Shown: one piece after another, positions 1-8,757 of the stretch
Layout: the number at the start of each line of letters is the position of its first letter
Numbering within the stretch: position 1 is the first letter of the stretch
Assembly (NCBI GenBank): GCA_963748385.1
Contig: CAVVIQ010000001.1
Coordinates: 248,001-312,000, forward strand
Reading direction: 5' to 3'
Length of the DNA stretch: 64,000 nt
Source: Rhodoblastus sp963748385
Lineage (GTDB): Bacteria; Pseudomonadota; Alphaproteobacteria; Rhizobiales; Beijerinckiaceae
Made by a program: the position numbers and the translations under genes
The notes under the pieces: generated by a model
What the model was told of the DNA's origin: nothing
The model's database searches: none
The model's input: only the letters and a program-made list of their open reading frames with translations

Positions 1-2435
1 GCGAGGGCGCCGAGCATTTGCGGCGACCCCCCCACGGACACCGGAATGCGGGCCAGGTCCGGCAGCGAATGCATCCAATATTGCGGCGTCTGCACGACGA
101 CCGGATAGGACACGCCATTCTGCGGATTGAGCCAGAACACCGGATTGGTCTGGATCGAGCCGGCCAGCGTGATCAGCATCGACGTCGCGATGTCCTTTTC
201 GCTGACGCCGAGACGGTCGGCGAAAATGCGGTTGACATCCACCTTGATCGTTGGCTCGTCGCCCGGCTGCTGGATGCGGGCGTCGGCGACGCCCGGCACG
301 TCGGCGACGCGCTTCAGCAGCTTGTTGGCGAGCGCGCGATTGGCTTCGCGCTTGTTGCCGACGATCTGGATGTCGATCGGCGCCGGCAGACCGAAATTGA
401 GAATCTGCGACACAATATCCGCTGGCAGGAAAGAGAAGGTCGCGTCGGGGAACAGTTGCGGGAGCTTCTCGCGCAGGACGCGGATCATTTCGTCGCTCTT
501 CTTCTCCTGGCCCGCCTTGAGAGTGATCAGAACGTCGCCATCCGCCGAGCCGATCGTCCCGGAATTGCCATAGGCCATGTTGATGCCGCTGATCGGCAGC
601 CCGATATTGTCGACGATCGAGGAAATGGCGTCGGAGCCGACGATCTGTCTGACGGCGTCTTCGACGCGGGTGAACAGGCGACCGGTCTCCTCTATGCGAA
701 GACCCGTCGGGCCGCGAACATGGAGCTTCAGCTGAACCGACTTCACCGGCGGGAAGAAATTCTGGCCCAGGGTCGGCACGAGCGTCAGCGAGGCCAGGAC
801 GAAGCCCATGAAACCGCCGACAAAGACTTTGCGCCGCCGCATCGCCTGGATGAGAAAGCCCTCGTAGCCGTGCCGCGCCGCCGAAAAACGCCGCTCGAAT
901 CCATGCTGGAAACGGCCGAAGATCGTGCGCGGCTCCGCGTCCGGATCGTGCGCGTGTCCCGCCAGAAGATAGTTCGCCATGGTCGGCACCAAAGTGCGCG
1001 ACAGCAGATACGAGCCCATCAGCGCGAAAACGACCGCCTTGGCCATCGGTCGGAACAAATAACCGGAAATGCCGCCAAGGCTGAACATCGGCACGAAGAC
1101 GATGGAGATGCAGAGCAGCGAAACCGTGGCCGGAATCACGATCTGACGGGCGCCGTCCATGATCGCCGCCTCGATCTCCTTCTTCTGTTCGAGCTGGTAA
1201 TTGATGTTCTCGATCGTCACCGTGGCGTCATCGACCAGAATGCCGACCGCCAGGGCAAGCCCGCCCAGGGTCATGACATTGATGTTCTCGCCGGTCGCCG
1301 CGAGCAGGGTGACCGAAAACAGAATGGCGAGCGGGATGGAGATGATGATGATGACGGTCGAGCGCCAGCTTCCCAGAAACACCAGGATCATCAGGCCGGT
1401 CAGCCCCGCCGCCAGCACGCCTTCGCGCATCACCGAACGGACCGCGTCCTCGACGAAGGGCGCCTGGTCGCCAACGGCGACCAGCTTGAGCGATTCCGGC
1501 AGCATTTCTTTGACGAGCGGCAACAGGCCCTTGACGCCGTTGATGACGTCGAGCGTCGAAGCCGATCCCGCCTTGAGAACGGTCATCAGCACGGCGTTCG
1601 AGCCGTCGACGCGCACCATATTGATCTGCGGCGGAAAGCTGTCGTGCGCATAGGCGACGTCGCCGATGCGCACGGTCGCGCCATTGACCGTCTTGATCGG
1701 CAACTGGTTGAGTTTCGGGATCGTCCGCGGCGAGTCGTTCAGCTGGACGACATATTCCTTGTCGCCGATCTTCTCGGTTCCGGCGGGAATGATCAGATCC
1801 TGCCTTCCGACCGCGTTGACGACGTCGTCCGCGGACAGGCCATAGGAAAGGAGCTTTCCCTGATCGACGTCGATCTGAACCTGCCGCACTTCGCCGCCAT
1901 AGGGCGAAGGCACGGCGGCTCCCGCGACGGTGGCGAGTTGCGGACGAATCAAATTCTGCCCGAAGTCGAACAGCTTCGACTGCGACAGGGATTTGCTCGA
2001 CAAGGCGAGCTGGATCACCGGCACGCTGGAGGCGTCGAAGCTCAGCACATAGGGCGGCGTAATGCCGGGCGGCAGCAGCTTGAGGACGGTTTGCGAAGCG
2101 GCGGTGATCTGAGAGAGCGCCGCGTTGATGTTCACCGTCGGCTGAAAAAAGATCTTCACCACGCCATAGCCCGACATCGATTGGGATTCGATGTGCTCGA
2201 TGTCATTGACGGTCGAACTGATGGCGCGTTCGTAATAATAGACGACGCGTCCCGACATGTCCTCCGGCGGCAGGCCGTTATAGGTCCAGACCACCGCGAC
2301 CACGGGGATGCGGATGGCGGGAAAGATATCGGTCGGCGTGCGCACCCAGGCCATGACGCCGAAAATACAAATCAGCATCCCCATAACGACAAAAGTATAA
2401 GGACGTTGCAGAGCGATGCGGACAAGCGCAAGCAT
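1..2435 (-). CDS. RND efflux permease, HAE1/AcrB family (C-terminus cut by window edge)
   Basis: Inner-membrane proton-driven efflux permease of the HAE1 (AcrB-like) RND family; exports hydrophobic or toxic compounds with a periplasmic adaptor and outer-membrane channel. About 811 codons are present out of a usual 1,030-1,060, and the missing part lies left of base 1. Translation starts MLALVRIALQRPYTFVV, the usual cytoplasmic end and first membrane helix. It continues with the porter domain and the TM4 proton-relay motif AVGILVDDATVTIENI, including the Asp pair. The ATG at 2435 is the first start giving a normal RND N-terminus. No adaptor gene lies upstream; the next gene on this strand is hypE, about 350 bp away, so any partner is beyond the left edge. 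The substrate cannot be inferred. The long open frame on the opposite strand is its antisense shadow. Confidence 0.92.
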   Translation of the reverse strand, partial: MLALVRIALQRPYTFVVMGMLICIFGVMAWVRTPTDIFPAIRIPVVAVVWTYNGLPPEDMSGRVVYYYERAISSTVNDIEHIESQSMSGYGVVKIFFQPTVNINAALSQITAASQTVLKLLPPGITPPYVLSFDASSVPVIQLALSSKSLSQSKLFDFGQNLIRPQLATVAGAAVPSPYGGEVRQVQIDVDQGKLLSYGLSADDVVNAVGRQDLIIPAGTEKIGDKEYVVQLNDSPRTIPKLNQLPIKTVNGATVRIGDVAYAHDSFPPQINMVRVDGSNAVLMTVLKAGSASTLDVINGVKGLLPLVKEMLPESLKLVAVGDQAPFVEDAVRSVMREGVLAAGLTGLMILVFLGSWRSTVIIIISIPLAILFSVTLLAATGENINVMTLGGLALAVGILVDDATVTIENINYQLEQKKEIEAAIMDGARQIVIPATVSLLCISIVFVPMFSLGGISGYLFRPMAKAVVFALMGSYLLSRTLVPTMANYLLAGHAHDPDAEPRTIFGRFQHGFERRFSAARHGYEGFLIQAMRRRKVFVGGFMGFVLASLTLVPTLGQNFFPPVKSVQLKLHVRGPTGLRIEETGRLFTRVEDAVRQIVGSDAISSIVDNIGLPISGINMAYGNSGTIGSADGDVLITLKAGQEKKSDEMIRVLREKLPQLFPDATFSFLPADIVSQILNFGLPAPIDIQIVGNKREANRALANKLLKRVADVPGVADARIQQPGDEPTIKVDVNRIFADRLGVSEKDIATSMLITLAGSIQTNPVFWLNPQNGVSYPVVVQTPQYWMHSLPDLARIPVSVGGSPQMLGAL

Positions 2436-2783
2436 TCACCTGACCCCGAGGACGGTGGGAAAAATTCAGACGGGCTGATATGTCGCCGGCCGTTCAAGGC
2501 CGCCGATCGCGGCCTAAACCGACGCGACGCTCACGACGGCTCGTCGCCTTCTCGATCGCGCATGGCTTCGGATGGGGATGAGTCGCGGACGTCCAAAATC
2601 ATTGTCCATCTCGACGGGAAGACGTGAAGACACTCTCAAGCCTTCCGCTGCGCTGGATTTCTGATGATTTTTTTTACCCCGAACCGTTTGCCAACCAAAC
2701 GAAATTATTTTTTAAAAATCAGCATGTTCGCGCCCCACAAAAACGGCGCCGCGTCGCCGCAATGGTAAATCGCCCCTGCCCGT
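2436..2783. other. intergenic region, no gene supported
   Basis: 348 bp between the end of hypE and the start of the RND permease, both on the minus strand. It includes an AT-rich patch at about 2660-2725 that contrasts with the flanking DNA and may hold the RND promoter and the end of the hyp transcript. I found no convincing hairpin followed by a T-run. Open frames here look like shadows without family resemblance. Confidence 0.5.
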
Positions 2784-3833
2784 TCAGCAAATTCTTGGCA
2801 ATTGTTCGCCTGACAACCAATCGACGATGCGGTCGCCGCCGAAGCTTGTGGCCATTTGGACGAAGCGATGTTCGTCCTCGACGACATGGCCGATGATCGC
2901 GGCGTCGCGGCCAAGCTCATGGGCGCGCATCGCGGCGAGAAGTTTTTGCGCGGCTTGCGGTTCGGCAAAGGCGACGAGCTTGCCCTCATTGGCGACGAAC
3001 AGCGGATCGAGGCCGAGAAGCTCGCAGGCCGCCGCGACTTGGCTTTTGATCGGCAGCGCGTCCTCCTCGATGCGGATGCCGACGCCCGATTGATGGGCGA
3101 TCTCGTTGAGCGTCGCCGCCAGCCCGCCCCGGGTCGGATCGCGCATCAGTCGCAGGGAGGGCCCACAGGCCGCGACCATAGCCGCGACCAGACCGTGCAG
3201 CGCCGCGGAATCGGAACGAACCTGCGTCTCGAATTGCAGGTTCGCGCGGCTCGACATGATGGCGACGCCGTGATCGCCGATCGAGCCGGAAACCAGGATC
3301 GCGTCGCCCGGCCGCGCCCGATCGCCCGAGAGATTCAGCCCCTCCGGCACGACGCCGATTCCGGCGGTCGAGATGAATACCCCGTCCGCCTTGCCGCGCT
3401 CGACCACCTTGGTGTCGCCGGTGACGATCTTGACCCCCGCCTCGCGCGCCGCCTCGCCCATGCTGCGCGCGATGCGCTGGAGGTCGGAAAGCAAAAAGCC
3501 TTCCTCCAGGATAAAACTCGCGGAAAGGTGCAGGGGGCGCGCGCCGGCCATGGCGAGGTCGTTGATCGTGCCATGCACGCTGAGCGAGCCGATGTCGCCG
3601 CCGGGGAAAAACAGCGGCGAGACGACATAGCCGTCGGTGGTCATGGCGAGGCGCCCGGCGGGAATGTCGAACACCGCCTGATCGTTGCCCTGGGCCAGAA
3701 GATCGTTGTCGAACGCCTCGCGGAAAATCTCGCCGATCAATTGCGCCATGGCCCGGCCGCCCGAGCCATGCGAAAGATCGACCCGCCCGTTCTTCACGTC
3801 GAGCTTGCGCGTTCTCAGGCGCGGCGCGTTCAT
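2784..3833 (-). CDS. hypE: HypE, carbamoyl-dehydratase for [NiFe]-hydrogenase maturation
   Basis: HypE (349 aa) accepts the carbamoyl group from HypF on its C-terminal cysteine and dehydrates it, with ATP, to the thiocyanate that supplies CN to the Fe of the [NiFe] site. Seen: N-terminal DLSHGSGGRAMAQLI motif, the AIRS-type ATP-binding core (TDGYVVSPLFFPGGDIG) and the diagnostic C-terminus ending PRIC, with the essential cysteine as last residue. The ATG at 3833 overlaps the hypD stop as ATGA, so the two are translationally coupled. A longer open frame up to 4970 exists only because hypD has a frameshift that brings its 5' half into the hypE frame; that 728-residue fusion is not a real protein. 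Last gene of the operon. Confidence 0.96.
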   Translation of the reverse strand: MNAPRLRTRKLDVKNGRVDLSHGSGGRAMAQLIGEIFREAFDNDLLAQGNDQAVFDIPAGRLAMTTDGYVVSPLFFPGGDIGSLSVHGTINDLAMAGARPLHLSASFILEEGFLLSDLQRIARSMGEAAREAGVKIVTGDTKVVERGKADGVFISTAGIGVVPEGLNLSGDRARPGDAILVSGSIGDHGVAIMSSRANLQFETQVRSDSAALHGLVAAMVAACGPSLRLMRDPTRGGLAATLNEIAHQSGVGIRIEEDALPIKSQVAAACELLGLDPLFVANEGKLVAFAEPQAAQKLLAAMRAHELGRDAAIIGHVVEDEHRFVQMATSFGGDRIVDWLSGEQLPRIC

Positions 3834-4970
3834 GAGGCTCGCCTTTCTTTCTTCGAGTCCCGGAACCGCCCATAGGTCCAGTGGGCGGCGCAGGAGCCTT
3901 CCGACGACACCATGCACGACCCCATCGGATTGTCGGGCGTGCAGACCGTTCCGAACAATTTGCAATCGACTGGCCGTTTCTCGCCGCGCAGGATCGCCCC
4001 GCATTCGCAGGCCGGATTGTCGGGCGCCGCAACGGTGTGGATGTCGAAAATCTTCTCCGCGTCGAAAGCCGAAAAATCGTCGCGCAATTTGAGCGCGCTG
4101 AACGGCACGGCGCCGAGGCCCCGCCATTCGAACGTGTCGCGCAACTCGAAAACCTTGGCGACCAATCCTTGCGCCTTGACGTTTCCTTCTGGCGTCACCG
4201 CGCGGATATATTCGTTCTCGACTTCGGCGCGGCCCTCGTTGATCTGGCGCACCAGCATCAGAATCGCCTGCATCACGTCGAGCGGCTCGAAACCGGCGAT
4301 CACCACCGCCTTGCCGTAATCCTCGGCGAATTCCGCATAGGGCTTGGTCCCGATCACCGTCGAGACATGGGCGGGACCGACAAAGCCGTCGAGCGGCACG
4401 GACGCCGCCGCTTTCGGATCGCCGACCAGAGCCGAAATCGCGGCGGGCGTCAGCACGTGATTGCAGAAGACGAAAAAGTTCTTCAGCCCCTCGGCCTCGC
4501 GCGTTCAGAATGGCCATCGCGGTCGGCGGCGTGGTGGTCTCGAAGCCGATGGCGAAGAACACCACCTTGCGCTGCGGCTCCTCGCGCGCGATGCGCAAGG
4601 CGTCGAGGGTCGAATAGACCATGCGGATGTCGGCCCCCGCCGCCTTGGCCTTCAACAGGCTCATGCCATCGGAAGACGGCACGCGCATCAGGTCGGCATA
4701 GGTGCAGAGCGTGACGTCGGGCCGCCGCGCGAGCTTTATAGCGTCGTCCATCCGCCCCACCGGCAGCACGCAGACCGGGCAGCCGGGGCCATGGATCATC
4801 CGCACATTGGCCGGCAACAGATCCTCCAGCCCATAGCGCGCGATGGCGTGGGTGTGGCCGCCGCAGAACTCCATGAAACGATAGTCTTTCTCCGGCTTCG
4901 CCTCGGCGCGAATTTTTTGCGCGATCTGTTTCGCCAGCTTGCCGTCGCGATATTCATCGACATATTTCAT
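3830..4970 (-). CDS. hypD: HypD, Fe-S scaffold for [NiFe]-hydrogenase maturation (frameshifted)
   Basis: HypD with HypC forms the scaffold on which the Fe(CN)2CO unit is assembled. The N-terminal half starts MKYVDEYRDGKLAKQIA and holds FCGGHTHAI and GPGCPVCV. The C-terminal half, in another frame, begins around HVLTPAAISAL and holds the cysteine-rich 4Fe-4S region (CECGAIL, DCKLFGTVC, GSCMVSSEGSC). The halves are joined by a frame change at about 4494-4503 (near codon 157), explained by one extra base in a GC-rich run. With that base removed the protein would be 379 aa, the normal HypD length, and every conserved cysteine is present, so a sequence error is more likely than a pseudogene. Start 4970 overlaps the hypC stop by 4 nt; the stop overlaps the hypE start. 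Confidence 0.93.
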
Positions 4971-5200
4971 GCGCGGAAATCCTCAAGCTGGCCAGCTTCC
5001 GCCAGAAGCGCGAGCGTCCTTTCCGCCTCCTCCGGGTCGAGCTTGTTGAGCGCATAGCCGACATGCAGGATGACATAATCGCCGGGCTTCACGTCATCGA
5101 CCAGAGCCAGCGAGATTTCCTTCCTGACGCCATCAAGCGTCACCCGCGCCATGTCGCCGTCGAGCAATTCCGTCACCTGTACGGGGATCGCGAGACACAT
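4967..5200 (-). CDS. hypC: HypC, hydrogenase maturation chaperone
   Basis: Small (77 aa) chaperone of the HypC/HupF family that binds HypD and the immature hydrogenase large subunit and helps deliver the Fe(CN)2CO unit. It begins MCLAIPVQV: Cys2 directly after the initiator Met is the functional residue of the family. The rest fits the OB-fold core (GVRKEISLALVDDVKPGDYVILHVGYALNKLD). The stop overlaps the hypD start by 4 nt and the start lies 4 nt after the hypF stop, so it is tightly embedded in the operon. HybG-type paralogs cannot be excluded, but the context and MCLAIP start make HypC clear. Confidence 0.97.
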   Translation of the reverse strand: MCLAIPVQVTELLDGDMARVTLDGVRKEISLALVDDVKPGDYVILHVGYALNKLDPEEAERTLALLAEAGQLEDFRA

Positions 5201-5204
5201 GCCT

Positions 5205-7451
5205 TCACTCCTGTTTCAATATCGCCCGCGCCAGAAAAGCCTGGCCAAGCGACAGCCCGCCGTCATTGGGCGGAATCTTTCGCGCCAGCAGCGGCGCAAA
5301 GCCTCTTGCGCGCAAATCAGCGGCCAGCCCTTCGGCGAGAACCTTGTTCATCATGCAGCCGCCGCCAAGGGCAATTCTTTCGCCGGGTCGCGCCAGCGCC
5401 GCAAGCCACGCGCCAAGACCCGCGATCAATGTTCCGTGCAGCAGTTCCGCGCCCTCGCGCGCGCCGGGCTTTTGGTCGATGAAATGCGCGAGCAGCGGCG
5501 CGAAATCGACAATGCCGTCGCGCAGCAGGAAACCGCTTTCCAGCGCGCGCGGCGCCTTCACAAGGGCTTCCAGACGCATCGCCGCCTGGCCCTCGAAATC
5601 CTGGCCCCGCGCGAAGCCGAGCAAGGCGGAGGCCGCGTCGAACAGCCGTCCGAGGCTGGTCGTCATCGGCGCCGGCCGCGCGGCGAAAATCCGCGCGAGC
5701 TCCGCCGCTTCGCGGTGAGCGGCGAAAAAACCCGCCGCCTCGTCCAGCCGGCCCAGCGCTGCGAAAGCCGCGAGCCCCATGCGCAGAGGCTCGCGCGCGG
5801 CGCGGTCGCCGCCCGGCAAGGCCAGGGGCGCAACATGCCCCGCGCGCAAGAATCCGCCGCGGCCGTCGAGGCGCAAGGCTTCGCCGCCCCAATTGCCGCC
5901 GGCGTTTCCATTTTCCTGGCCCAGGCCATGGCCGTCGAGCGCCGCGCCGAACAGGGCGTCCCCCGCGCCATGTTCCGCGCCCACCGCCGCGACATGGGCG
6001 GCGTGATGCTGAAAGCGCAGAACCGGCGCGCCGCTTTCCTCGGCGAAGCGGGTCGAGAGATAATCGGGATGGAGGTCGCAGGCATAAGCCTCGGGACGCA
6101 CGTCGAGCAGGCGCAACAGATGCTCGGCGCTCTCGCGGTAAAACCGAAAGGTCTCGGCGTTGGAGAGATCGCCGACATGCTGGCAGACGAAGGCCTCCCG
6201 CCCGCGGGTCAGCGTCAGGGTCGCCTTGAGATGGCCGCCGCAGGCCAGAACGTTGGCGCCGTCCTCGCCGAGGTCGATCGGTTCGGGGACGAAGCCGCGC
6301 GCGCGGCGCAAAAAGGTCGGCGCGCCGTCGACGATCTGCATCACGCTGTCGTCGGCGCGCACGACAATGTCGCGGTCATGGGTCACGATCAGATCGGCGA
6401 TCGACGCGAGTTTTTGTTGCGCTTCCTCGTTGCCCGTGACGAGCGGCGCGCCGCCCGGGTTGGCCGAAGTCGCGACGAGGACGAAGTCCTGCGCCTTATC
6501 GCGCGCGCCGCCGGCCGCATGGAACAGCAGATGGTGGACCGGCGCATAGGCCAGCATCACGCCGAGCCGCGCCATGTCCGGCGCCACCGCCTCGGGCAGG
6601 TTTTTCAGGCTCTCGATCAGCACGATCGGATGGGCGGGACCGCGCAGCACGGCGAGTTCATCGGCCTGCGGACGCGCGAAAAGCGAGACCGAGGCCTCGT
6701 TGGCGACCATGATGGCGAATGGTTTTGCTTCGCGGTTTTTCCGCAAGCGCAGGCGCGCGATCGTTTCGGCGTTGGTCGCGTCGCACAGCAGATGGAACCC
6801 GCCGATTCCCTTCAGCGCGACGATCTTTCCTTCGCGCAGCGCCGTGACGATTTCTTGCCGATCATGCGACAGGCGCGGGCCGCAGTTCGGACAGGCGATC
6901 GGCTCGGCGTGAAAGCGGCGGTTGGCGGGATCGGCGTAATCGCGCGCGCAATCGGCGCACATTGAAAAGCGCGCCATCGAGGTCTGGGCGCGGTCATAGG
7001 GCAGCCGCCGGGTGAGCGTGTAGCGCGGTCCGCAATGGGTGCAATTGACGAAGGGATAGAGATGAAACCGGCTCCTTGGGTCGAAAAGATCGTCGACGCA
7101 TTTCTCGCAGGTCGCGGCGTCGGCGGGAATGCGGGTGCGCGCGACGCCCTGATGCGTTTTTTCGATCACGAAAGCGCGCTCGCCGCGCGGCGTCAGAATT
7201 TCGATTTCGAGAGCATCGAGCCGCGCCAGCGGCGGCAGTTCGCTTTGCAGGGCCGCAACGAATTCCTTGGCGCGTTCGCCTTCCACTTCCACGGTCACGC
7301 CCCGGGAGTCGTTGCGCACGAAGCCGCCGAGCGAAAAACGCGCCGCGAGGCCATAGGCGAAGGGCCGGAAGCCGACGCCCTGAACCGCGCCGCTCAGGCG
7401 CAGACGCAGGCGCGTCACCTCTCCCTTCGCCTTGCGCGCGGCGGCTTCCAT
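5205..7451 (-). CDS. hypF: HypF, carbamoyltransferase for [NiFe]-hydrogenase maturation
   Basis: HypF (748 aa, normal full length) converts carbamoyl phosphate and ATP to carbamoyl-adenylate and passes the carbamoyl to HypE. Domains in order: N-terminal acylphosphatase domain (VQGVGFRPFAYGLA, about residues 20-100); two zinc-finger units (CEKCVDDLF...NCTHCGPRY and CADCARDYA...ACPNCGPRL, about 110-190); YrdC-like nucleotide-binding domain (about 200-390); Kae1/O-carbamoyltransferase domain with HHAAHVAAVGAEHG and the GGGCMMNKVLAEGL motif near the C-terminus. The start at 7451 overlaps the hypB stop by 1 nt. No frameshift was seen. It lies between hypB and hypC, as in rhizobial hup/hyp clusters. 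Confidence 0.97.
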   Translation of the reverse strand: MEAAARKAKGEVTRLRLRLSGAVQGVGFRPFAYGLAARFSLGGFVRNDSRGVTVEVEGERAKEFVAALQSELPPLARLDALEIEILTPRGERAFVIEKTHQGVARTRIPADAATCEKCVDDLFDPRSRFHLYPFVNCTHCGPRYTLTRRLPYDRAQTSMARFSMCADCARDYADPANRRFHAEPIACPNCGPRLSHDRQEIVTALREGKIVALKGIGGFHLLCDATNAETIARLRLRKNREAKPFAIMVANEASVSLFARPQADELAVLRGPAHPIVLIESLKNLPEAVAPDMARLGVMLAYAPVHHLLFHAAGGARDKAQDFVLVATSANPGGAPLVTGNEEAQQKLASIADLIVTHDRDIVVRADDSVMQIVDGAPTFLRRARGFVPEPIDLGEDGANVLACGGHLKATLTLTRGREAFVCQHVGDLSNAETFRFYRESAEHLLRLLDVRPEAYACDLHPDYLSTRFAEESGAPVLRFQHHAAHVAAVGAEHGAGDALFGAALDGHGLGQENGNAGGNWGGEALRLDGRGGFLRAGHVAPLALPGGDRAAREPLRMGLAAFAALGRLDEAAGFFAAHREAAELARIFAARPAPMTTSLGRLFDAASALLGFARGQDFEGQAAMRLEALVKAPRALESGFLLRDGIVDFAPLLAHFIDQKPGAREGAELLHGTLIAGLGAWLAALARPGERIALGGGCMMNKVLAEGLAADLRARGFAPLLARKIPPNDGGLSLGQAFLARAILKQE

Positions 7452-8416
7452 CAGCCCGCCTTCCTCTCCCGCGCCTTGCTTCTGGCCAGCCCGGCGCGCG
7501 CCTCGATCCAGGCGTAAAAGGCGGCGAGGCCCTCGCCGGTTTTCGCCGAAACCACCAGGGTCTGCAGGTTGGGATTGACCCGCAGGGCGTAAGCGATGCA
7601 GGCCCCGACGTCGAAATCGAGATACGGCAACAGGTCGGACTTGTTGAGCAACATCAGGTCGGCGGCGGCGAACATGTCGGGATATTTGGCCGGCTTGTCC
7701 TCGCCTTCGGTCACCGAAAGCACCACCACCTTATGCGCCTCGCCGAGATCGAAAGCCGCCGGGCAGACCAGATTGCCGACGTTCTCGATGAACAGCAGCG
7801 AATTGTCCGCGACATCCAGGGTCTCGACGGCGTGGCCGACCATATGGGCGTCGAGATGGCAGCCCTTTCCCGTATTGACCTGGATCGCCTGGGCGCCGGT
7901 GGCGCGGATGCGCTCGGCGTCGTTCGAGGTCTGCTGGTCGCCCTCGATCACCGCGATCGTGTGCTTGTCCTTGAGGTCCCCGATCGCGCGCGCCAGCAGC
8001 GAGGTTTTGCCCGATCCGGGGCTGGAGACGAGGTTCAGCGCCAGCACGCCCTTGCGGGCGAAATGCGAGCGGTTTTCCTGGGCGAAGGAGCGGTTTTTCG
8101 ACAGGATGTCGCGCTCGATCTGGACGATGCGCTCCTGGCTCAGGCCGGGAACATGCACGCCCGCTATCCCTGAGCCGTAATCGAGCCTTTCGCCCCCCGG
8201 CCCGTGGCTGTGGTCGTGGTGGTGATGGGAATGATCGTGCCCATGATCGTGGTCGTGCGGATGGTCATGGTCGTGATGATGCGCATGCGGATGACCGTGA
8301 TCGTCCTGCGCATGGACATGGTCATGCGAATGGCCGTGCTTTTCGCCCTTGGTCGTTTCGCCCATGGTCTTTTCATTTTCCTGCGTCGCCGTCCCGCAGC
8401 CGCAAACCGTGCACAT
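7451..8416 (-). CDS. hypB: HypB, Ni-binding GTPase with histidine-rich stretch
   Basis: HypB (321 aa) is the GTPase that, with HypA, inserts Ni into the hydrogenase large subunit. The N-terminus MCTVCGCG carries the CxxCGC high-affinity metal motif known from E. coli HypB. Residues about 27-72 form a very His/Asp-rich segment (24 histidines in about 46 residues), the nickel-storage feature of rhizobial HypB (nickelin-like). The GTPase domain follows, with P-loop SSPGSGKTSL, the metal site around NTGKGCHLDAHMV, and NKSD. The ATG at 8416 overlaps the hypA stop (TGATG); a longer upstream reading would overlap hypA entirely, so 8416 is chosen. His-rich HypB is typical of organisms that store Ni for uptake hydrogenase. 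Confidence 0.97.
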   Translation of the reverse strand: MCTVCGCGTATQENEKTMGETTKGEKHGHSHDHVHAQDDHGHPHAHHHDHDHPHDHDHGHDHSHHHHDHSHGPGGERLDYGSGIAGVHVPGLSQERIVQIERDILSKNRSFAQENRSHFARKGVLALNLVSSPGSGKTSLLARAIGDLKDKHTIAVIEGDQQTSNDAERIRATGAQAIQVNTGKGCHLDAHMVGHAVETLDVADNSLLFIENVGNLVCPAAFDLGEAHKVVVLSVTEGEDKPAKYPDMFAAADLMLLNKSDLLPYLDFDVGACIAYALRVNPNLQTLVVSAKTGEGLAAFYAWIEARAGLARSKARERKAG

Positions 8417-8757
8417 CACTCGACCTCCAGTTCCTTCACCCGCATCTCGTCGCCCGCCGTCATCTGAACCCCATGGCCGCCGCACTCCGGACACGGGCCG
8501 TAGCGGTCGGCGAGCGGCACGTTCTTTTCGCAGGCGAGGCACCAGCCCTGCCCCGGCGTGCGGACGATCGCCAGTTCCGCCCCCTCGGCAAGCGTGCCGC
8601 GCGTGACCACGTCGAAGCAGAAAATCATCGCCTCCGGCTCGACCCCCGACAAGACCCCGATCTCCAGCCAGACCTTTTTGACCCGCGAAAACCCCTGACG
8701 ACGGCCCTCCTCGGCAAGGATTTCGACCACGCTTTCGGTCAGCGACATTTCATGCAT
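8416..8757 (-). CDS. hypA: HypA, nickel-insertion zinc protein
   Basis: HypA (113 aa) is the nickel metallochaperone that works with HypB. The N-terminus MHEMSLTESVVEI has the MHE Ni-binding triad (His2, Glu3). The C-terminal half has the zinc site CLACEKNVPL...CPECGG (two CxxC pairs). Start: ATG at 8757 gives the conserved MHEMSL; an internal ATG 9 nt later would lose the Ni-binding His. It overlaps the end of hupK by 8 nt and the start of hypB by 1 nt, indicating coupled translation. Confidence 0.96.
   Translation of the reverse strand: MHEMSLTESVVEILAEEGRRQGFSRVKKVWLEIGVLSGVEPEAMIFCFDVVTRGTLAEGAELAIVRTPGQGWCLACEKNVPLADRYGPCPECGGHGVQMTAGDEMRVKELEVE

Noticed and set aside
18..2627. Very long plus-strand open frame (869 codons)
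   Set aside because: It is antisense to the RND permease, rich in Arg/His/Asp without any fold, and arises from the GC codon bias of the minus-strand gene.
2784..4970. A continuous 728-codon HypD-HypE fusion
   Set aside because: It results from the hypD frameshift; the middle part is nonsense, and HypD C-terminus and HypE N-terminus are each intact in their proper frames.
8200..8340. Possible simple repeat or CRISPR-like array
   Set aside because: The repetition comes from His/Asp codons of the HypB nickel-binding stretch; there are no regular repeat-spacer units.
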